Shown: positions 1 through 9,962, numbered from the stretch's first letter. The stretch is DNA of 64,000 nt from Schizochytrium sp. CCTCC M209059 (GCA_000818945.1 KN805397.1:68530-132529); one strand, 5' to 3'. Made by a program: numbers and translations. The notes: generated by a model from the sequence alone, not told the origin.

Positions 1-486
1 GCTGCCACCGACGCGAAGAAAAGTTTTTATATGCTCAAGAACGCCGAAGGGCAGAACCTTTACTGGAATGGAAAGCTCCCGGAGGCCGGCTCGTACGAGC
101 CTGTCCGCGCGAGTTTCCAGAACGTGGAGGACGAGCAAATGACCGTGACGGGCACTTATTGCCTAAAGAGTACATTTGACAAGGAGAAGCGCACCTGTGG
201 TTACAAGCGCGAGAATGAATGCGCCTTTTGCAAGTTCATGAAGGGCGGACCCTGCCGCAACGAGTTCATCGCATGGGAAAAGTGCGTCAATGAGAGCAAG
301 GATAGTGAGGACAAGGACGCCTTTGTGGATCGGTGTGCGCCGCAGACCATTGTTCTCAAGAACTGCGTAGATTCTCACCCCGAATACTACTTTATGCTCG
401 ACGAACCCTCGGATGCTGATGCTGCCGAGGCCCCAGAGCCTGCCGAGGCCGCGGAGTCGGTCGATACATCAGAGGCCAAGGCATAG
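1..486 (+). CDS. GCK-domain (Cys-rich, CX9C-like) protein, 5' partial
   Basis: The frame is open from base 1, so the gene probably starts upstream; the first ATG inside the window is at 31. The visible part carries a GCK-type domain: a C-x2-C followed by KGGPC, an invariant-looking W..C, then C-x8-C and a HPEYYFML ending. That spacing matches the GCK domain (Gly/Cys/Lys-rich) known from plant and protist proteins, whose paired cysteines resemble the twin-CX9C helical hairpins oxidised in the mitochondrial intermembrane space. The C-terminal tail, about 30 residues, is acidic and Ala/Pro-rich (repeated EAPEPAEAAE type) and probably disordered. Domain assignment rests on the motif; mitochondrial location is inference. 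The next gene lies on the opposite strand and converges on it. Confidence 0.75.
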   Translation, partial: AATDAKKSFYMLKNAEGQNLYWNGKLPEAGSYEPVRASFQNVEDEQMTVTGTYCLKSTFDKEKRTCGYKRENECAFCKFMKGGPCRNEFIAWEKCVNESKDSEDKDAFVDRCAPQTIVLKNCVDSHPEYYFMLDEPSDADAAEAPEPAEAAESVDTSEAKA

Positions 487-875
487 ATTGGCTCCGGTTC
501 ATGACTATTTCGGTTTGTTTCTGGTCAAAAAGCGAAGAAAGAAATACTTAGCAGTTAGTTTGTTCATCTTTTTGCTTGTTCAGGGTTCATTTCGAGGCAT
601 GCAGAGTGCATAAATGCCCAAACAATTACGTTGCACCATGTTTATATCAGGAAAAACCAAAAAATACACTTTATCGTGTCGGCCTCGGATCACATTGGGT
701 CAGATGCAACCTAACGAACTGAGAAAGAAGGTCGTAAATCTATCTCGGTCCCTAACATTGTGGGCGCGACAAGCAAACAGACAAATCATATTTATAAAAG
801 GGGGAGAAAAATATAAAGGAAAACAGATACGGAAAACAGAAAAAAAGGAAGCCGGGGATTGTGAAGCCTATCATA
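487..875. other. 3' intergenic spacer between convergent genes
   Basis: AT-richer than the flanking genes, with A-runs near 835-850. It presumably holds the 3' ends of the two convergent transcripts. Short open frames here have no recognisable content. Confidence 0.6.
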
Positions 876-3020
876 TCAGCCCATGCCGCCTCGAGTACTG
901 ATCTTGCTCGTGTCGCTGGACTGGCTGCTCGAGCGGGATCGCAGATCGCGGCGCAATTGGCGCTGCGGCGAACTCTCCTCCGTCTGCGGGGGGTCTTCGT
1001 TTTTGAAGAACCCAAGCACAAAAAAGACGGGCGCGAGAACTACCCCGACCAGCATGGAAATAACGTGGGCAATCGTTCCTGCTCCCGAGAGGACTAGCGA
1101 GAAGCTTCGATGCATCAACGCATTAACGAGACCATCCACGAGACCATTGCCCTGACGGTTGTTTTCAGAAATGTACTTGATGTTCTTTTGCACACGTTCA
1201 ATCAAGCTGTAATAATCCTCCTCACGGGACTCAAGCTGTTTGCGCACCTTTTCCCGAATATCGTCTGTCATTTCCGACTTGAAACGGGTGAAGTGTTCGT
1301 TGATCTGCGCGTGCTTCTGGTTGACATTTTTGTCGTAAAAGGCTAGTTTGCGCTCAAAATTTCGGATTGCCACTTGCAGATCATCGACCTTGCTTCGCGT
1401 GGAATTATGGACACGTTCAAGTTCAAGCTTACGTTTTGACACGAGTTCGCGAAGTCTCTCGTTCTCCTCTACCAGCTGCCTCACACGACGCTCGTTGGTG
1501 TGCGGGTCGGGAGGCTCCCCATCATTATACAAGGCGTCGCCGAGACCATTGTGAGCCAATGCGCTGCCGGCACCGGCTCTGCGGTCGGTCGGCGGTAACT
1601 TCCACGCTGTTTGCGGAATCTCCCACTCGATGAGCTTTTGTCGGACCTCTCCGATCCATCGTTTTTCGCTCGAGGGCGCTGAGGCCCGAAGGCGGGCGGG
1701 CGATCTCTTGCTAGCATCCTGTGACTGTTCATGCGGAGTCATGCTGCGCGAGTCTGGACTCTCGTACTCGCTCAGCTCTCGTGGTCCGCTGCGGGCGATT
1801 GACCCGAGGCCATCGTCGCTCGCAGCATCTTCAGAATTACGATCCGTGGCGTGACTATTTGCGGCACCCGCGGCGAGACGACCTCGTGCCTGTAATGGAC
1901 CTAGCGAGGATCTTCGACGTCGCGCCTTGTCCCTTGCCAAGACAGTGTTAGAGGCGGCGGAGCCTTGCTCGAGTTGCTCAAAGTCGGACTCTAGCATGGC
2001 TTTCGAGTACTCGCTTGATTCATCTCCCGTGGGATAGTCTTGAAGAGGGGACTCGTGCGGTTGCTGCGAACCTTGCGTTCGACGGGATCGAGCTTTTCGC
2101 ATGGGAATGGCGCTCAGAAAACCCGTTCTCCCCGTCATCGCGTCGTCTCCAAAGATTTTAGCATCGTCATCATCCAGCGATGCATCGTCATCATTGGTAG
2201 CGTTTGAAGCTCGCAGGCCAGAGCTTTGTCGCGGTCGGAGCGTGGTACCAAAGATGCGATGCTGCGAGGCCCCGTAGCGATTATCACTAGAAGAATCCTT
2301 GTCGACAGCAATACCGGTGGAATACGGCCCTTGTTCTTCATCGTGGTAATCCTCATCCACGCCGTCGTCTTCGTCAGAGTGTTGCGTGACCTCGTCGCTA
2401 TCATGACCATATGGATCTCCGGCGAGATTGGATCCACTAAGCTTGGATCCTCTGCGCCGTGATGACTGAGGTCCGCGGCCCACTCGCTGCTTGCGTGTCA
2501 TCATTTTGTCCTTGATGACGCGCATGGCGCCGCGCTTCTTTCGTTTACCCGCGTTCATGGTCGCGGAAGATGAAGCCTGCTTGGGGCTGTCAATGGAGTT
2601 TCGTCGAAATCCGGTCGGATATTCGCGCGAGTCAACTGACATGCCGGCGCTAAAGCCGCCTCCAATGAGGCCATGCGGACTCCCGCCCGTCATCGACTCG
2701 TCCTCCGGAACCGAGCTTGAGGCGCGCCTCAAGTCGAGGAGCACGGTGTCATCCGCAGTTTGCCGATTACGGGATCTACCCAGACGCTTGGACAAGAACT
2801 GACGTTTTCGAGACTTGAGATGCATGAAGCGGGACTCTAATGACCGCGAGTCGTCGCTGGCCGCGGGCTCGATCACGTTGGCGTTGAGGGCTGCCATGGT
2901 TGCTCGATGTCGATGGAGTTGCTGCTGGTCGGCCATTTCGAAGGATTCCCTGGTGGAGGGGCTGGTTTTCTGCGACCTCAACACCGCTCGCGCTCTGCTG
3001 CGTCCGTCTGCGGCCAGCAT
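876..3020 (-). CDS. Unknown coiled-coil protein with C-terminal membrane segment (714 aa)
   Basis: I do not recognise this protein. Residues 1-500 are low-complexity, Ser/Arg/Asp-rich and probably disordered, with basic clusters such as RKQRVGRG. Residues about 503-605 form a charged heptad-rich coiled coil (ERRVRQLVEENERLREL and following). Residues about 635-668 form a long hydrophobic stretch (one long or two short membrane helices), followed by a 45-residue Ser/Arg-rich tail. The layout is reminiscent of organelle tethers or of TMCC-type proteins, but no family is claimed. A second in-frame ATG at 2936 (MADQQQLHRHR) is an equally plausible start, because residues 1-28 have the same Arg/Ala/Ser-rich character as the GC-rich DNA upstream. 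Confidence 0.6.
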   Translation of the reverse strand: MLAADGRSRARAVLRSQKTSPSTRESFEMADQQQLHRHRATMAALNANVIEPAASDDSRSLESRFMHLKSRKRQFLSKRLGRSRNRQTADDTVLLDLRRASSSVPEDESMTGGSPHGLIGGGFSAGMSVDSREYPTGFRRNSIDSPKQASSSATMNAGKRKKRGAMRVIKDKMMTRKQRVGRGPQSSRRRGSKLSGSNLAGDPYGHDSDEVTQHSDEDDGVDEDYHDEEQGPYSTGIAVDKDSSSDNRYGASQHRIFGTTLRPRQSSGLRASNATNDDDASLDDDDAKIFGDDAMTGRTGFLSAIPMRKARSRRTQGSQQPHESPLQDYPTGDESSEYSKAMLESDFEQLEQGSAASNTVLARDKARRRRSSLGPLQARGRLAAGAANSHATDRNSEDAASDDGLGSIARSGPRELSEYESPDSRSMTPHEQSQDASKRSPARLRASAPSSEKRWIGEVRQKLIEWEIPQTAWKLPPTDRRAGAGSALAHNGLGDALYNDGEPPDPHTNERRVRQLVEENERLRELVSKRKLELERVHNSTRSKVDDLQVAIRNFERKLAFYDKNVNQKHAQINEHFTRFKSEMTDDIREKVRKQLESREEDYYSLIERVQKNIKYISENNRQGNGLVDGLVNALMHRSFSLVLSGAGTIAHVISMLVGVVLAPVFFVLGFFKNEDPPQTEESSPQRQLRRDLRSRSSSQSSDTSKISTRGGMG

Positions 3021-4045
3021 CGCGGTCCGCGAGCCAATGGTCGGCGCCTCGGCCCGCGCGCGCGCCCCGGCCCGCCGCCTCGCAGCGCGGCGCTCTCGCC
3101 GCCGCCGCCTCCGGCCCCGCGCCGCTCGCCCTCGCGCCCTCGCGCGCGAGCTCCCTGGCGCCGGCGTCTCGGTTTGCGCCGCCTTCGTTCGCGTTGTTGT
3201 GCGACGTGTTTGTTATTGGGAGCACTGCACTGCAAGCGGTATATAGCGGCTCTTCGCAGAAGTTGTAGTACTACCAGGCCCTACCTAACTTGAGGTCATT
3301 TGCGTGGCGTCTCGTTGGAGCTCTTCTTCTGGGCCGAGGCCCACTTCTGGAGGAGTATACTTTGCCTGTGTTCCGGGTCCGCTGATACCTCTGCGGGAAA
3401 AAGTCTGCACATCCTTCGCAGCGCTGCTCGACGTGTGGTATTGCGATGCGAGGAAGCGGGAACTCCTCGACGAGCAGTCAGTAGTCATGTTACAGATGTA
3501 CGTATTGTTCTCGCTCTTCTTCTATTTCTTCTCCTCTTGCAGTCCTTCTTGAAGTTCTACTCTGCATGGGTCCCGAGAATGATTCCTTGCTGCCGCTGTC
3601 TGCTGCCTCTCTAGCTCGAAGCCAAAGGCTGAAGAGGAGGTGGACGCGGCATTGCAAAAAGTCTGCTCTTGCAACTGCATAATGCGAGTCGTCGCTTCGC
3701 CCCGGGGTAAGAGCGATCAACTGATGATGCGCGTAGCGCCGCGTGGCGCCGCGTGGCGTGGCGTGGCACAGACAAACGATAAAGCACCGAAGGTTGGTAA
3801 TCGCAAGATCGGCCCGACAGTCTCAGTCTCGGTCACGGTCGATACGGTATAATAAACAAGGTTGGGGTGAGATCACCCAAAAGTTGGATCGAAAAAGAGT
3901 GATCGAAAGCCAGCTGGAGAGCTACGTACTATACGTACCACTGCATACCCGTATTCGCGCCAAATTGGACGTGTGCGATTGAGCGAGGGAAGGTCCACGT
4001 GCGACGCGCGCAGGCAGGGGCGCAGAGACCAAGGCCCGAGGAAAG
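3021..4045. other. Intergenic region between divergent genes
   Basis: A GC-rich, CpG-rich part (3030-3200) lies directly upstream of the minus-strand gene. A dispersed-repeat-like segment follows at about 3232-3290, and a GCGTGGC minisatellite at 3735-3770. The region presumably contains both promoters. No open frame here shows recognisable protein features. Confidence 0.5.
3735..3770. repeat. GCGTGGC-type minisatellite
   Basis: Several near-tandem copies of gcgccgcgtggc and gcgtggc, about 280 bases upstream of the BRO1-domain gene. Confidence 0.7.
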
Positions 4046-5437
4046 ATGGCGAGCGACGAAGACCTCGACGCGGTAGCCGAGCTGCTCATGAAGTTCACGG
4101 AGTTCGGGACGCCGACGACCAAGCCTCTGAGCTTTGAGGCCATCATTGGCGGCAACCTTTCGCACGAGGCGCAAGAGCTGCTCCAGGTGGCCACGCAACA
4201 GCGCGAGACGCTCCTCGACGGCATCACCAACATGGGCGGCCGCGTAGATCCACGCAACGTGGTGGCCGCCGTGGAAAATTACCTGCCGAGCGTGTACAAA
4301 ATCACGCACAGCATGGAGCAGAGCGCTAGCGCTCAGATTCGCCTTAACAAGCCGCTCGAGTTCTCGTGGACTTCGGTGCTTGTAAAGAAGAACAAACAAA
4401 GAAAGGAGTACAAGTGCCAGGTCCTCGTTTACGAGGTATGCTTCATCCTGACGGTGCAGGCCATGGCGCACTACAATGTGGCGCGTATGCTTTTGGATCC
4501 GGAGCGGCCCAATCGCGCGGCAAACTTGGTGGCCGCCGCCAAGGAGCTTCGAAAGGGTGCTGGCATTCTGGAGTACGTCTCCCAGGTAATGCTGCCTCGC
4601 TGGGTGAACCCACCAGAGAATCGTCCCCCTGAAGTCATGCCCGCTGTGGTCGCCATCCTCGCAGAGTACTTTGTGTGCATGGCGCAGCGTCTCACTGTGC
4701 AGCAGGCCATCCTCAAGGGCACGCCTGCTTCAACGGTGGCCAAACTTCTTTTGGGACTCTCTGAGCGCTCTCACAACTTGGTTGGTAGCGTGCGGCGTCT
4801 CGGGCCTGCTGTCGACACTCTCTTTGAGCCCATCGTTGAAGAGCCGGCGCTTGTCTCGACCATGTCGCATGCACTCGCCATGAAGTTTCTCGGTGACGCT
4901 GCAAAGGACAAGGGAAAACCTGGCGAGGCTGTGGCCTTTCTCAGTCTCGCCGTCGATCAGCTGAACGGCATTGTTTTCTCGCCGACGATGGACAAGCTCT
5001 TACGGCCCGAGGTTGAAGCTGCGCGTGTTGAGATCCTCGACAAGTACCATCTCTACCGCGAGGACAATGAGAAAATCTACTTTGAGGGAGTTCCTACGCG
5101 CGACCGTCTCAACGTCCCCGCAGGTAGCTTCATTGCGACGGCTGTGGACTTTGAAATGCCCGAGGTTGATGCTGTTGCCTTCGGGACGCCGCCTGGAGAA
5201 CAGCACCATGAGGCCGATGCCCAAAACGCGCCCGCCGCGCCGGCAAACGGTAGCAAGCGGGCGAGTGGTGGTTTCTCGAGCTGGTTTGGCATGGGTGGTT
5301 CCAAGAAAAAGGAGGAGGCTTCGTCTAAATCTGGCAGCCTCGAGGCGCCACCGGGCTACGACAAGGAGGTTTTTGACGGTCTTCCTCCCGACGTCCAGCA
5401 GGAGGTCATTGCAGACTACGAGGCATCAAGAAAGTAA
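4046..5437 (+). CDS. BRO1-domain protein (BROX-like) with C-terminal UBM-like motif
   Basis: 463 aa. Residues 2 to about 385 read as a BRO1 domain, the boomerang-shaped helical module of ALIX/Bro1/BROX that binds ESCRT-III CHMP4/Snf7 tails. Diagnostic stretches are the central HYNVARMLL and the EDNEKIYFEGVP segment near residue 338. Residues about 385-436 are an Ala/Ser/Lys-rich linker. The last 27 residues contain EVFDGLPPDVQQEVIADY, which matches the ubiquitin-binding motif (UBM) of Rev1, Pol iota and HUWE1 with its central Leu-Pro pair. No CAAX box (found in human BROX) and no V domain are present. The likely role is an endosomal or membrane ESCRT adaptor that can also read ubiquitin; the ubiquitin part is inference from the motif. 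The ATG at 4046 opens the domain and nothing upstream extends it. Confidence 0.88.
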   Translation: MASDEDLDAVAELLMKFTEFGTPTTKPLSFEAIIGGNLSHEAQELLQVATQQRETLLDGITNMGGRVDPRNVVAAVENYLPSVYKITHSMEQSASAQIRLNKPLEFSWTSVLVKKNKQRKEYKCQVLVYEVCFILTVQAMAHYNVARMLLDPERPNRAANLVAAAKELRKGAGILEYVSQVMLPRWVNPPENRPPEVMPAVVAILAEYFVCMAQRLTVQQAILKGTPASTVAKLLLGLSERSHNLVGSVRRLGPAVDTLFEPIVEEPALVSTMSHALAMKFLGDAAKDKGKPGEAVAFLSLAVDQLNGIVFSPTMDKLLRPEVEAARVEILDKYHLYREDNEKIYFEGVPTRDRLNVPAGSFIATAVDFEMPEVDAVAFGTPPGEQHHEADAQNAPAAPANGSKRASGGFSSWFGMGGSKKKEEASSKSGSLEAPPGYDKEVFDGLPPDVQQEVIADYEASRK

Positions 5438-5655
5438 GAAAAGATAGAAGAGTGGTTTCCACGCAAGGGTGCTCTTCCTCTGTCTTCTTCTTCTTCTTCT
5501 TCGGTTCTTCTTCATTTCCAATTTACCTGACAAATTTGGCGGTAGTAGGGCCTAACGCAAGTCACAGCAAGCTATCAATGTATAACGACACTTTTGTTTC
5601 TTTTGCTCGGGTCAAAGACGTCTAGGGACCCTGATTCATCAATCTACTGTCTTCA

Positions 5656-6122
5656 TTAGTGGGCAGCCGAATCGTAGATGCCAGGGATCATGAGATTGCA
5701 TTTCTCGGCAATGCTGTGCACGATACCAGCGCGATGAGAGCTAATACCACGGGCATTCAGCCAGTGCCACATGGCATCAAGATGCTCTTGCTGCGTCATG
5801 CCCGCTGCTCGCAGCGTGAGGAACTTGCCGACGAGCTGGTACGTAGTGGTGACGGCCTGATCGCCCTTGACTGCCACAGCGAGAGCCTTCTTGGCCGCAG
5901 GGCCGATTCCCGGGACTTGCTCAAGGTCCTCAGAGATAGGTGCGGCAAGGAATGCAGCCAGAGCGTCCTACAAATTATGAACTCGTTAGTTTCTCATTCC
6001 ATGGTTTTCCTCTGCACTTTCCGGCAAGGCTGGAAACGAAACAAAGTAAGAAGAAAGAAGGTTGCAGGAACTTGTTAACGTACCTCCTTCACCATAGACT
6101 TGCTTGGATCGAAGCCTGCCAT
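5656..6122 (-). CDS. BAF-like tandem helix-hairpin-helix protein, copy A (two exons)
   Basis: The coding sequence joins 6122-6084 (MAGFDPSKSMVKE) to 5967-5656, removing a 116-base intron (5968-6083, donor gtacgt, acceptor tag, phase 0). The product is 116 aa. After a DALAAFLAAP helix comes VPGIGPAAKKAL, a helix-hairpin-helix GIG loop. TTYQLVGKFLTLR and HLDAMWHWLNARG follow, then AGIVHSIAEKCNLMIPG. The order and spacing resemble barrier-to-autointegration factor, a small dimeric DNA-bridging chromatin protein (its VAGIG, YVVLGQFLVL and REWL segments). The family call is by eye and not confirmed. It is one of three paralogues within 4 kb that share exon layout. Confidence 0.7.
5968..6083 (-). 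other. Intron of BAF-like copy A
   Basis: The GT-AG intron (gtacgt at the donor, tag at the acceptor) is needed to join the ATG exon to the long exon. The same position and phase are seen in copies B and C. Confidence 0.85.
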
Positions 6123-6582
6123 CTTGTCTTGTGTTTATTATATACGTGAGCGTGCTTTCGGTCTTGCTGTGGATATTTCGAAGAATTGCAAGTTTGCGGC
6201 GTTTGAAGTTTGCGATTTGCTGACGGCCTCCAAGATTTCTGTATGGAGGACTTTGCTTCTTTCTTGTTCTTTTTTTCCTCTTTTACTTTCTGATGCGATT
6301 TACTGCTTTTGACGCGGAGTCAACTTTTGAATGTTGTCTTCCCCCTCCCCTCTCGCACGCCCTGTCCAACCAGCGACGCGGAGTTGCTCGCTCTCACAGA
6401 AATTTCTGCTGCCCTCATTTGTCCGGCTTTTCCGGCGTTCCGACCGCGTCAATAGCTTGTCAAGTGCTCTTAGTCAAGCATGATTGACCAGGGCCGGTCC
6501 AATTGGTCACCGTTCAGTTCTCAAAGTTGCCCGCTCATCTTGTAAATGGAATACTACAAATGCTTGCCTACCGAACTGGCCA

Positions 6583-6834
6583 TCCATTCCGCATCCCGCG
6601 TTGATGAGAGCGCGTGCCGTAGCATCGTCCGCCTCTTTGCAGACAAGTTTGGCCTCTCTAACGCATCACTGACTCACGAAGCCTCTTCACTTTTTGTTGA
6701 CTACCCGAACGCACATCTCTGGTCACCGCAGACTGACTGGCTTTCTCACCTAGGGCTTGAACGGAAATTGATTTTGCAATTGCTAGTGGCAGTGGCTAGT
6801 AGTCCATTTCGCGTCCCGCGTTGACGAGAGAGCT
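6583..6834. repeat. Imperfect direct repeat pair, 220 bases apart
   Basis: The two copies (6583-6614 and 6803-6834) share a core tcccgcgttga followed by gagag and differ at a handful of positions. They lie between divergent BAF-like copies. Confidence 0.6.
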
Positions 6835-7092
6835 CGCCCCAACATGTCGTCTGACATCAACCATGGCAAGCGCAATTTTGCCCGTGACGCGGGAAAGAAA
6901 TGTCTAGGCGAAATTTAGGTCACCGAGACACTCTACCCGGGCACCGCGCATTGCTGGCCACTGGCTTCAATTTGCTGGAGTCGTGACAGGACTGGATTTT
7001 TGAGGAGGAGTCGATCAGAAAAGAATTGGCGCGCTCTTTGACTTTCCTTGCGAACGAGGCGCGGTTTTAGCGCGGCGCGACAAACCAAGATC

Positions 7093-7100
7093 TATAAAAT
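7093..7100 (+). promoter_or_regulatory. TATA-like element upstream of BAF-like copy B
   Basis: A TATAAAAT octamer about 180 bases before the copy B ATG, in otherwise GC-rich DNA. A match to the consensus is all that supports it. Confidence 0.3.
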
Positions 7101-7277
7101 CGGGAGAACTTCTCGGGGCACGACTCGTGGTACGTGACCCAGCAACGCTGTCACCCGTACACGGCGAGCTCGACTGTGTCACTCGCAGTCTCGCGAGGCG
7201 CTGCACGAATCTAATCTTGCTCAAGAGCTGCCCTTCGCAAGCGGTCCGACTCAGCAGCCGACAAGAACAACGACACG

Positions 7278-7727
7278 ATGGCCGGATTTGACGCGAGCAA
7301 GTCTATGGTGAACGAGGTATGTTTGAAAACAACAGAATCAATGTGAGACCTTTGCCAAAAATGTTTCTCTAACTTTAGATCTTACGGTGATAAGGATGCT
7401 CTTGCAGCATTTCTCGCCTCTCCCATCACAGGGGACATCACGCAGGTCCCTGGAATCAACGATGGGGCCAAAAGGTTACTCGCCAGGCCCTACGGGAACG
7501 AGTCATCCGTCACCACCACATACCAGCTCATCGGCAAGTTCCTTACGTTGCGAGAAGCCGGCATGTCGCAGCAAGATCACCTCGATGCCATGTGGCATTG
7601 GCTGAAGGACCGCAATATCAACGCGCATCGCTCTGGCATTGTTCTCTGCGTGGCTGAAAAGTGCAACCTTATGATCCCGGGCATCTACTCTGCAGAGACA
7701 GAACCCATGTCATGCGCGATTATCTGA
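7278..7727 (+). CDS. BAF-like tandem helix-hairpin-helix protein, copy B (two exons, divergent)
   Basis: Exon 1 is 7278-7316 (MAGFDASKSMVNE). Exon 2 is 7395-7727. The 78-base intron has donor gtatgt and acceptor taag, phase 0. An alternative acceptor at 7377-7378 leads straight into a stop, so the 7394 site is required. The product is 123 aa. Exon 2 has no ATG near its start, so simple frame scanning misses the gene. The protein keeps the TTTYQLIGKFLTLR and LDAMWHWLK cores, but the first hairpin reads PGIND instead of PGIGP, and the segment after it (ARPYGNESS) has no counterpart in copies A and C. The tail is also different (ETEPMSCAII). The intact frame with substitutions suggests a diverged functional copy rather than a decayed one. 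Confidence 0.7.
7317..7394 (+). other. Intron of BAF-like copy B
   Basis: A 78-base GT-AG intron, in the same position and phase as in copies A and C. Confidence 0.75.
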
Positions 7728-8961
7728 CGGCTTTCATTTAAGAATTATAAGTAAAGCCAAAGGAGTGTTTCATCACGCTAAATTCCTATTCCTTCGCCTC
7801 CGTCACGCCATGTCATACTTGCTTTGCCAAGAGCCACAGAAAGAACCAGACCTTGCCTCCATACCACAGCATACTATTACTATGTTTTTGCTGTCCGCCT
7901 GGTGCTCTCACCCGTACTTGGTGAATAGTACGATTGCCGCACGGAAAGACACAGTCCAACAAGATCGACTAAGGCAGAGCGCACAGCACAACACAGCACT
8001 GCACAGCACAGCAGGGTGAGTTGCGGTCGGTCGATCCGCCGGTTGCTCGATCGATCGGTCGGTCGAAGTGAGAGCCTGTCTCCTGTTGGGGTGTTGAAGA
8101 GACGGACAGCTGGCCACCTACCAACCAAGACGCTCTTCGTCCTTACTTGTTTTGGGCTCTACTGCATTGGCGCATAGTGATTGTTTTGGAGCATTAGGCA
8201 AAGAGGTATACGAGAGCTTGTTGTCAATCTGGCGTCAGCCCTGATGCTAGTGCCACTTGAGAAGGCTAAATGGTGACGCTGCATCCTGTTGAGGCTGGAC
8301 TGATTTTTCTCTTTGATTATCTGCGTTAATGCTGGCACGGTGTTCGGACTTCGATCTTGAGAATATTTCCTCATCGCCCTGCTTTCTATTAAGATCGCGC
8401 TTAACTCCTTAACGATCAACTCCGGCTGACTGTGACACTGCTCTACACGTTGCATACTCGAAAGCGAAAAAAGTGATGTTGCGACTCATTCTCGAAGACA
8501 GTGAGGAACACAAGTATCGCGGTGAGAAGAAAGAGGAGCCCACGGGAAAGTGGGATAAAATTCGCGAGAAAGTGCCACCTTCATCAACCTCGTTTTCAGA
8601 CAAGAAAGCAAGCACGCGTGCGGGCGACGCTGCGTGTGTGCTGCTGTTGTTTCTCATACATATATTTGAAGTAGTGCCAAGAGCCAGAAGCGACCAAGTA
8701 AGTAGCTGCACTTTGCTCTCGCATTCCCTTTTACTTGAACTCATAGATTGAATGAAATTGGCCCATTATCGATTAAAGGGTGCCCGAAATGCGCCGGTAT
8801 GATGCTGTGTCACCATCAAACTTGTTCTCGATAAAATTCGCTGACGCAATACGGCAGCACAAAGCGTTTCAAGATGGTGAATCAATCAATGTATTTCAAG
8901 AAATTGTTACGTAACTCATCTCAGCGGCTCTTTAAAATCTTTCGCGAAGGCCAGACGTCGA
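7728..8961. other. Intergenic region between BAF-like copies B and C (convergent 3' ends)
   Basis: It contains a CACAG-type simple repeat at 7978-8012 and a GATCGGTCG-type repeat at 8028-8068. A 92-codon frame at 8473-8751 has a hydrophobic patch but nothing recognisable. I find no supported gene. Confidence 0.5.
7978..8068. repeat. Simple-sequence block (CACAGCA and CGATCGGT units)
   Basis: Tandem variants of cacagca followed by cgatcggtcggtcg units. There is no coding sign. Confidence 0.7.
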
Positions 8962-9591
8962 TTACTCCGCCTCTTCTGCGGTGGCAGCCGCATCGTAAAT
9001 TCCAGGGATCATGAGGTTGCACTTCTCCGCAATGCAATGAACGATACCTGCCCGGAACGCGTTGATCTTGCGAGCGTTGAGCCAGTGCCACATTGCATCA
9101 AGATGCTCCTGCTGAGACATGCCAGCTGCTCGCAACGTGAGGAATTTGCCGATGAGCTGGTACGTGGTGGTGATGGCCTGGTCGCCCTCGACGGCCTCAG
9201 CAAGCAGCTCCTTGGCCTTGGGGCCAATTCCAGGGACCTGCGTAATGTCCTCGGAGACCGGGGCGGCGAGGAATGCTGCAAGAGCATCCTGTGGTGCATT
9301 GGAGTCATTAGCCAATAGCGGTTAGTCATCGTTACTCGTCTTCTTCACGTTCTCCATCTGGAATCAGGCACGGCTTCACTGAATTTGCTTAAAGGCAAGG
9401 GACATAGCGGTGACAGCTTGCAATACCTTATTGTCATTAATGCCTCGCTTGATGATCGCGCCGTCTGCAGTTCTGACCTTGCGCGTGCGCGAAGAGTGCT
9501 CTGGGCCTCGCTCTCACGGCGCTCTCCTCCTATCTCGCTCATGACCACGTACCTCCTTCACCATCGAGCGGTTGACATCGAAGCCAGACAT
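8962..9591 (-). CDS. BAF-like tandem helix-hairpin-helix protein, copy C (two exons)
   Basis: Exon 1 is 9591-9553 (MSGFDVNRSMVKE). Exon 2 is 9288-8962. The intron of 264 bases has donor gtacgt and acceptor cag, phase 0. The product is 121 aa. It is closest to copy A (roughly four residues in five identical by eye). It has a canonical hairpin VPGIGPKAKELL, then TTTYQLIGKFLTLR, HLDAMWHWLNAR and IAEKCNLMIPG, with an acidic tail ATAEEAE. An upstream in-frame ATG within the intron would give MANDSNAPQ before DALAAF. The shared exon-1 sequence in all three copies argues for the spliced form. Function is inferred to be DNA binding or chromatin-related. Confidence 0.7.
9289..9552 (-). other. Intron of BAF-like copy C
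   Basis: A GT-AG intron, phase 0, longer than in the paralogues. Confidence 0.75.
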
Positions 9592-9962
9592 TGTGCGTAC
9601 GAGCGTGCGATCGGGCGAGCGTACGTGCGGTGGCGTGCGTGCGTGCGTGCGTGCGAGCTTCCGTGCGTGTATGCGTGTGCGTGCGTCCGTGTATTCGAGT
9701 TCTGCTTCTGCCAGCGGCCGACGGTTTTACACGCCAGAAAGATCTTTCCGCAACCCTTTTTTTCTTTCCTTTTTTTAACCGGGCCATTATAGAAGAGGGA
9801 GGGAGGGAGAAAAGAAGATGCATGCGGACGCTACGCTGCCTCACAGGGGCAGTACACTATGGATCAAGGTACATTCTCATGCTCGGCCAGGTGTTATTTA
9901 CGTGCGTGCCATGCAGGCTTGGGGTTATCTAGACTAGGTCTTGTTGAACTTTGCTTTTTGTT
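9592..9962. other. Intergenic spacer with (GCGT)n microsatellite
   Basis: It holds a (TGCG)n run at about 9633-9655 and further GTGCGT units to 9690. This is upstream of BAF-like copy C and downstream of the TMEM87-like gene. No gene is seen. Confidence 0.5.

Larger units (their letters stand above)
6123..7277. other. Intergenic region between divergent BAF-like copies A and B
   Basis: It should hold both promoters. It contains an imperfect 32-base direct repeat (6583-6614 and 6803-6834) and a TATA-like element at 7093. Short frames such as the one at 6546-6824 have no recognisable content. Confidence 0.5.

Noticed and set aside
6546..6824. 92-codon frame between BAF-like copies A and B
   Set aside because: It has no homology cue or domain, and it overlaps the direct repeats.
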